Source: Ramlibacter humi (GTDB lineage: Bacteria; Pseudomonadota; Gammaproteobacteria; Burkholderiales; Burkholderiaceae_C). Taken from it: 64,000 bases of DNA. The position numbers were made by a program, and so were the translations under genes. Shown piece after piece: positions 61,554 through 64,000 of the stretch; position 1 is the first letter of the stretch; every line of letters begins with the position of its first letter. Where the stretch lies: NCBI RefSeq assembly GCF_004681975.1, contig NZ_SMLK01000002.1, positions 124,001-188,000 on the forward strand. The letters run 5' to 3'. The notes beneath the pieces are model-generated. The model ran no database searches and was not told the origin of the DNA. It was given only the letters and a program-made list of their open reading frames with translations.

Positions 61554-62084
61554 ATGGCCAACCGCGAAGCCCTGCGCGAGCTCCAGACCCGCCTGGCCAA
61601 CCGGCTGCAGGCGGCGCGTACCGAAGGACAGCAGGCTTCCTGGCTGGCCGTGGAAGCGGCCGGCACCCGCTACCTGTTCCCGCTCTCGCAATCGGGCGAG
61701 ATTTTTCCCTTCTCCAGCGCGATGCCGGTGCCCTACACCCAGAAGTGGTTCCTGGGCGTGGCCAACCTGCGCGGCGGCCTGTACGGCGTGGTGGACCTGG
61801 CCGGCTTCGTCGGCCTGCGCGCGCCCGTGGCCCGCACGGAAGCCGGCCGCGCGGAATCGCGGCTCGTCGCGCTGAACGGCGCGCTCGAAGTCAACTGCGC
61901 TCTCCTCATCGACCGCCTCGCGGGTCTGCGCAACCCCGAGGCCTTCGCCTCGGCCGAGCAGCCGCCCGAAGGCTCGCCCCCCTATTTCGGCACGGGCTAC
62001 ACCGATGCCCAGGGCCAGTTCTGGCAGGAGATCAACCTGCAGGCCCTTTCCCAGCAACCCCAGTTCCTGAGCATCAGCGCTTGA
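61554..62084 (+). CDS. pilI: CheW-like protein PilI
   Basis: PilI links the MCP-like PilJ to the histidine kinase of the Chp system. The 176-residue protein is a single CheW domain with [57 protein letters not shown] near residues 25-80 and a conserved C-terminal part. Length and place between pilH and pilJ are normal. ATG at 61554; the upstream GGCGGCAAGC contains a weak ribosome site. Confidence 0.93.
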   Translation: MANREALRELQTRLANRLQAARTEGQQASWLAVEAAGTRYLFPLSQSGEIFPFSSAMPVPYTQKWFLGVANLRGGLYGVVDLAGFVGLRAPVARTEAGRAESRLVALNGALEVNCALLIDRLAGLRNPEAFASAEQPPEGSPPYFGTGYTDAQGQFWQEINLQALSQQPQFLSISA

Positions 62085-62106
62085 TGCATTCCCGGAAGGC
62101 CATGCA

Positions 62107-64000
62107 ATGTCCGTCGTCGACCAACTGAAGAATCTGTTCGCCAAGCGCAAGTCGTCCGACGCCGCGGGCGAGACCACCGGTGAGCTGAGCCTGGCCGCGC
62201 CGGACGCTTCGCTCGACCCGGGCACCGTGCAGGAGCCGATGCAGGCCCTGGCCAGCACCGACCAGGACAGCGTGGACGCGCCCGACTCGCTGGACGCCGC
62301 CGACCATGTGCCGGAAGCCGAGCAGGTTGCCATCCCGTTCCTCGGCAAGCGCAGCATCGTCGCGCACCAGCGCATCCTGTTCACGCTGCTGGCCGTCTCG
62401 CTGGTCATCCTCGGCGGCGTGGCCGTGTTCGCGGTGAGCCAGGCCGACAAGGTCGCCCAGCAGGTGCGCAACACCGGTGACTCGCTGACGCAGTCGCAGC
62501 GCCTCGCCAAGTCCGTGTCGCAGGCCCTGGTGGGCAGCCCGCAGGCCTTCCCCGAAGTGCGCGACAGCTCGGCCTCGCTGGCCCGCTCGGTGCGCGGCCT
62601 GAAGGCCGGCGACGATGCGCTGCGCCTGGACCCGGTGGCCACCGAGTTCCAGGAAGACATGGACAAGATCCTGCCGGTGATGGAACGCGCGGAGAAGAGC
62701 GCGGCCGTCGTGATCGGCCAGCAGAAGATCCTGACCCAGGTGGGCGCGGCCCTTCGCACCATCAACCGCCAGTCGTCCGACCTGCTGGAAATCGCCGAGA
62801 CGGTTTCGTCGCTCAAGCTGCAGCAGAACGCCAGCGCCGCCGAGATTTCCGCCGCCGGCCAGCTGGTGATGCTGACGCAGCGCATCGGCAAGTCGGCCAA
62901 CGAATTCATGACGCTGAACGAAGGCCTGTCGCCCGAAGCGGTGTTCCTGCTCGGCAAGGACCTGAACTCGTTCAAGGAAATCGCGCAGGGCCTGCTGGAA
63001 GGCAGCCCCGAACTGCGCCTGGCCGGCAGCAAGGACCCGCAGATCCGCGAGCGCCTGGAAGCGCTGCTGAAGGTCTATGAGGAAACCCGCACGCAGGCCG
63101 GCGCCATCCTGGGCAACCTGCAGGGCCTGGTGTCCGCGCGTGAAGCGCAGGCGTCCATCATCGCGGACTCCGAACCGCTGCGCCGCTCGCTGGAAGACCT
63201 GCAAAGCAAGCTGTCCCTGCAGACCGGCCTGGGCGTCGCGTCGTTCGTCGCGCTGGCGCTGGCCGCCATCTTCGCCATCGGCTGCTCCGTCGGCCTCGCG
63301 TACGTGCAGCTGCAGGACAGCCGCAAGCGCCAGGAAGTCGCCGAACAGCAGCGGCTGGAAGCCGAGCGCCAGGAGCAGGAAGCCAAGCGCGTCAACGACG
63401 CCAACCAGGCCGCCATTCTTCGCCTGATGAACGAACTGCAGACGGTGGCCGAAGGCGACCTGACGCAGGAAGCCACCGTGACCGAGGACATCACCGGCGC
63501 CATCGCCGACTCGGTGAACTACACGGTGGAAGAACTTCGCCAGCTGGTGGGCAACGTGCAGAACACGGCCACCAAGGTGGCGCAGACGACGGCGCAGGTG
63601 GAAAGCACGTCCACGGAGCTGCTCGCCGCGTCCACCGAGCAGCTGCGCGAGATCCGCGAAACCGGCCAGTCGGTGCTGGACATGGCGTCCCGAATCAACG
63701 CGGTGTCCGGGCAGGCGCAGGAATCGGCCCAGGTGGCCAAGCAGTCGCTGCAGGCCGCGGAATCGGGCCTCGCGGCCGTGCAGAACGCCATCGGCGGCAT
63801 GAACTCCATCCGCGACCAGATCCAGGAAACGTCCAAGCGGATCAAGCGGCTGGGCGAGTCGTCGCAGGAGATCGGTGAAATCACGGAGCTGATCTCGGAC
63901 ATTACCGAACAGACGAACGTGCTGGCCCTGAACGCCGCCATCCAGGCCGCGTCGGCCGGTGAAGCGGGCCGGGGCTTCTCGGTGGTGGCGGAAGAAGTGC
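62107..64000 (+). CDS. pilJ: Methyl-accepting chemotaxis protein PilJ (3' end outside window)
   Basis: PilJ is the chemoreceptor of the Chp system. The 631 residues in the window show a cytosolic N-terminal extension (1-85, Asp/Ala-rich), a first transmembrane helix (about 90-110), a periplasmic PilJ sensor domain (about 115-370; [21 protein letters not shown]), a second transmembrane helix (about 375-399), a HAMP-like region and the start of the signalling domain ending in [29 protein letters not shown]. The frame is open to the last base. The start at 62107 follows the pilI stop by 22 bases. The N-terminal extension before the first helix is longer than in P. aeruginosa PilJ. Confidence 0.94.
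   Translation, partial: MSVVDQLKNLFAKRKSSDAAGETTGELSLAAPDASLDPGTVQEPMQALASTDQDSVDAPDSLDAADHVPEAEQVAIPFLGKRSIVAHQRILFTLLAVSLVILGGVAVFAVSQADKVAQQVRNTGDSLTQSQRLAKSVSQALVGSPQAFPEVRDSSASLARSVRGLKAGDDALRLDPVATEFQEDMDKILPVMERAEKSAAVVIGQQKILTQVGAALRTINRQSSDLLEIAETVSSLKLQQNASAAEISAAGQLVMLTQRIGKSANEFMTLNEGLSPEAVFLLGKDLNSFKEIAQGLLEGSPELRLAGSKDPQIRERLEALLKVYEETRTQAGAILGNLQGLVSAREAQASIIADSEPLRRSLEDLQSKLSLQTGLGVASFVALALAAIFAIGCSVGLAYVQLQDSRKRQEVAEQQRLEAERQEQEAKRVNDANQAAILRLMNELQTVAEGDLTQEATVTEDITGAIADSVNYTVEELRQLVGNVQNTATKVAQTTAQVESTSTELLAASTEQLREIRETGQSVLDMASRINAVSGQAQESAQVAKQSLQAAESGLAAVQNAIGGMNSIRDQIQETSKRIKRLGESSQEIGEITELISDITEQTNVLALNAAIQAASAGEAGRGFSVVAEEV

Overview
The window is high-GC chromosomal DNA from a betaproteobacterium, most likely family Comamonadaceae (Ramlibacter/Variovorax-like). 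The reasons are several orphan Bug-type tricarboxylate-binding proteins, an Ala/Lys-rich histone H1-like protein beside nrdAB, the ampD-pilR-pilS-ccsA-ffh order, and rubredoxin placed before a pilGHIJ cluster. This is inferred from gene content and order, not from a database search. No rRNA, prophage, transposase, CRISPR array or plasmid gene was seen. There is one tRNA (Met, CAT).

Layout. 1-6.7 kb: end of a QseC-like sensor kinase, a small DUF4148-like secreted protein, htpG behind a heat-shock-type promoter, then a minus-strand set of one ModA-like and two Bug binding proteins. 6.8-12 kb: fumarylacetoacetate-hydrolase-family enzyme, lipoprotein, LmbE-type deacetylase, SrkA-like kinase, DUF2855 protein, and ohr/ohrR with an OhrR-type operator. 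12-16.5 kb: a hemerythrin-like protein converging on a four-gene operon (flavin split-barrel + GAF + C-terminal regulatory-like fusion, small flavin split-barrel protein, ABC-2 permease and ATPase). 16.6-26.5 kb: phosphatidylserine decarboxylase, AMP nucleosidase, glutathione reductase, LysR, GST, an FMN-barrel protein, a MlaE/MCE/lipoprotein operon without its ATPase, and AlkB. 26.6-31.7 kb: histone-like protein and nrdA/nrdB with paired NrdR boxes. 32-38 kb: ampD, pilR, pilS, a small zinc-ribbon-like protein, a CcsA-like protein, ffh. 38-42.4 kb: amidohydrolase, Bug protein, miaB, a small exported protein, tRNA-Met. 42.4-45.8 kb: phenylacetate catabolism (enoyl-CoA hydratase; paaG-paaI-paaK) around a TetR-type palindrome. 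45.9-54.5 kb: DUF3108, M61 protease, dsbC, UbiH-like hydroxylase, MOSC protein, degenerate GGDEF protein, ychF. 54.5-60.4 kb: YqaA, dusB-fis-purH, hemL, thiD. 60.5-64 kb: rubredoxin and pilG-pilH-pilI-pilJ (pilJ runs off the end).

How it works together. Type IV pilus control appears twice: PilS/PilR, which normally drives sigma-54 transcription of pilin, and the Chp chemosensory system (PilG/H/I/J), which controls twitching. Oxidative and redox functions recur: Ohr/OhrR, Gor/GST, hemerythrin, DsbC, rubredoxin and several flavin split barrels. Nucleotide metabolism includes NrdAB, PurH and AMP nucleosidase.

Most of the window is ordinary housekeeping and metabolism. The less ordinary items are the split-barrel/GAF operon with its convergent hemerythrin partner and an 11-bp-phased heptamer array in front of the hemerythrin gene. 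Three families of intergenic inverted repeats also stand out: one sits at convergent gene junctions in every copy, and one supplies the C-terminal codons of MiaB.
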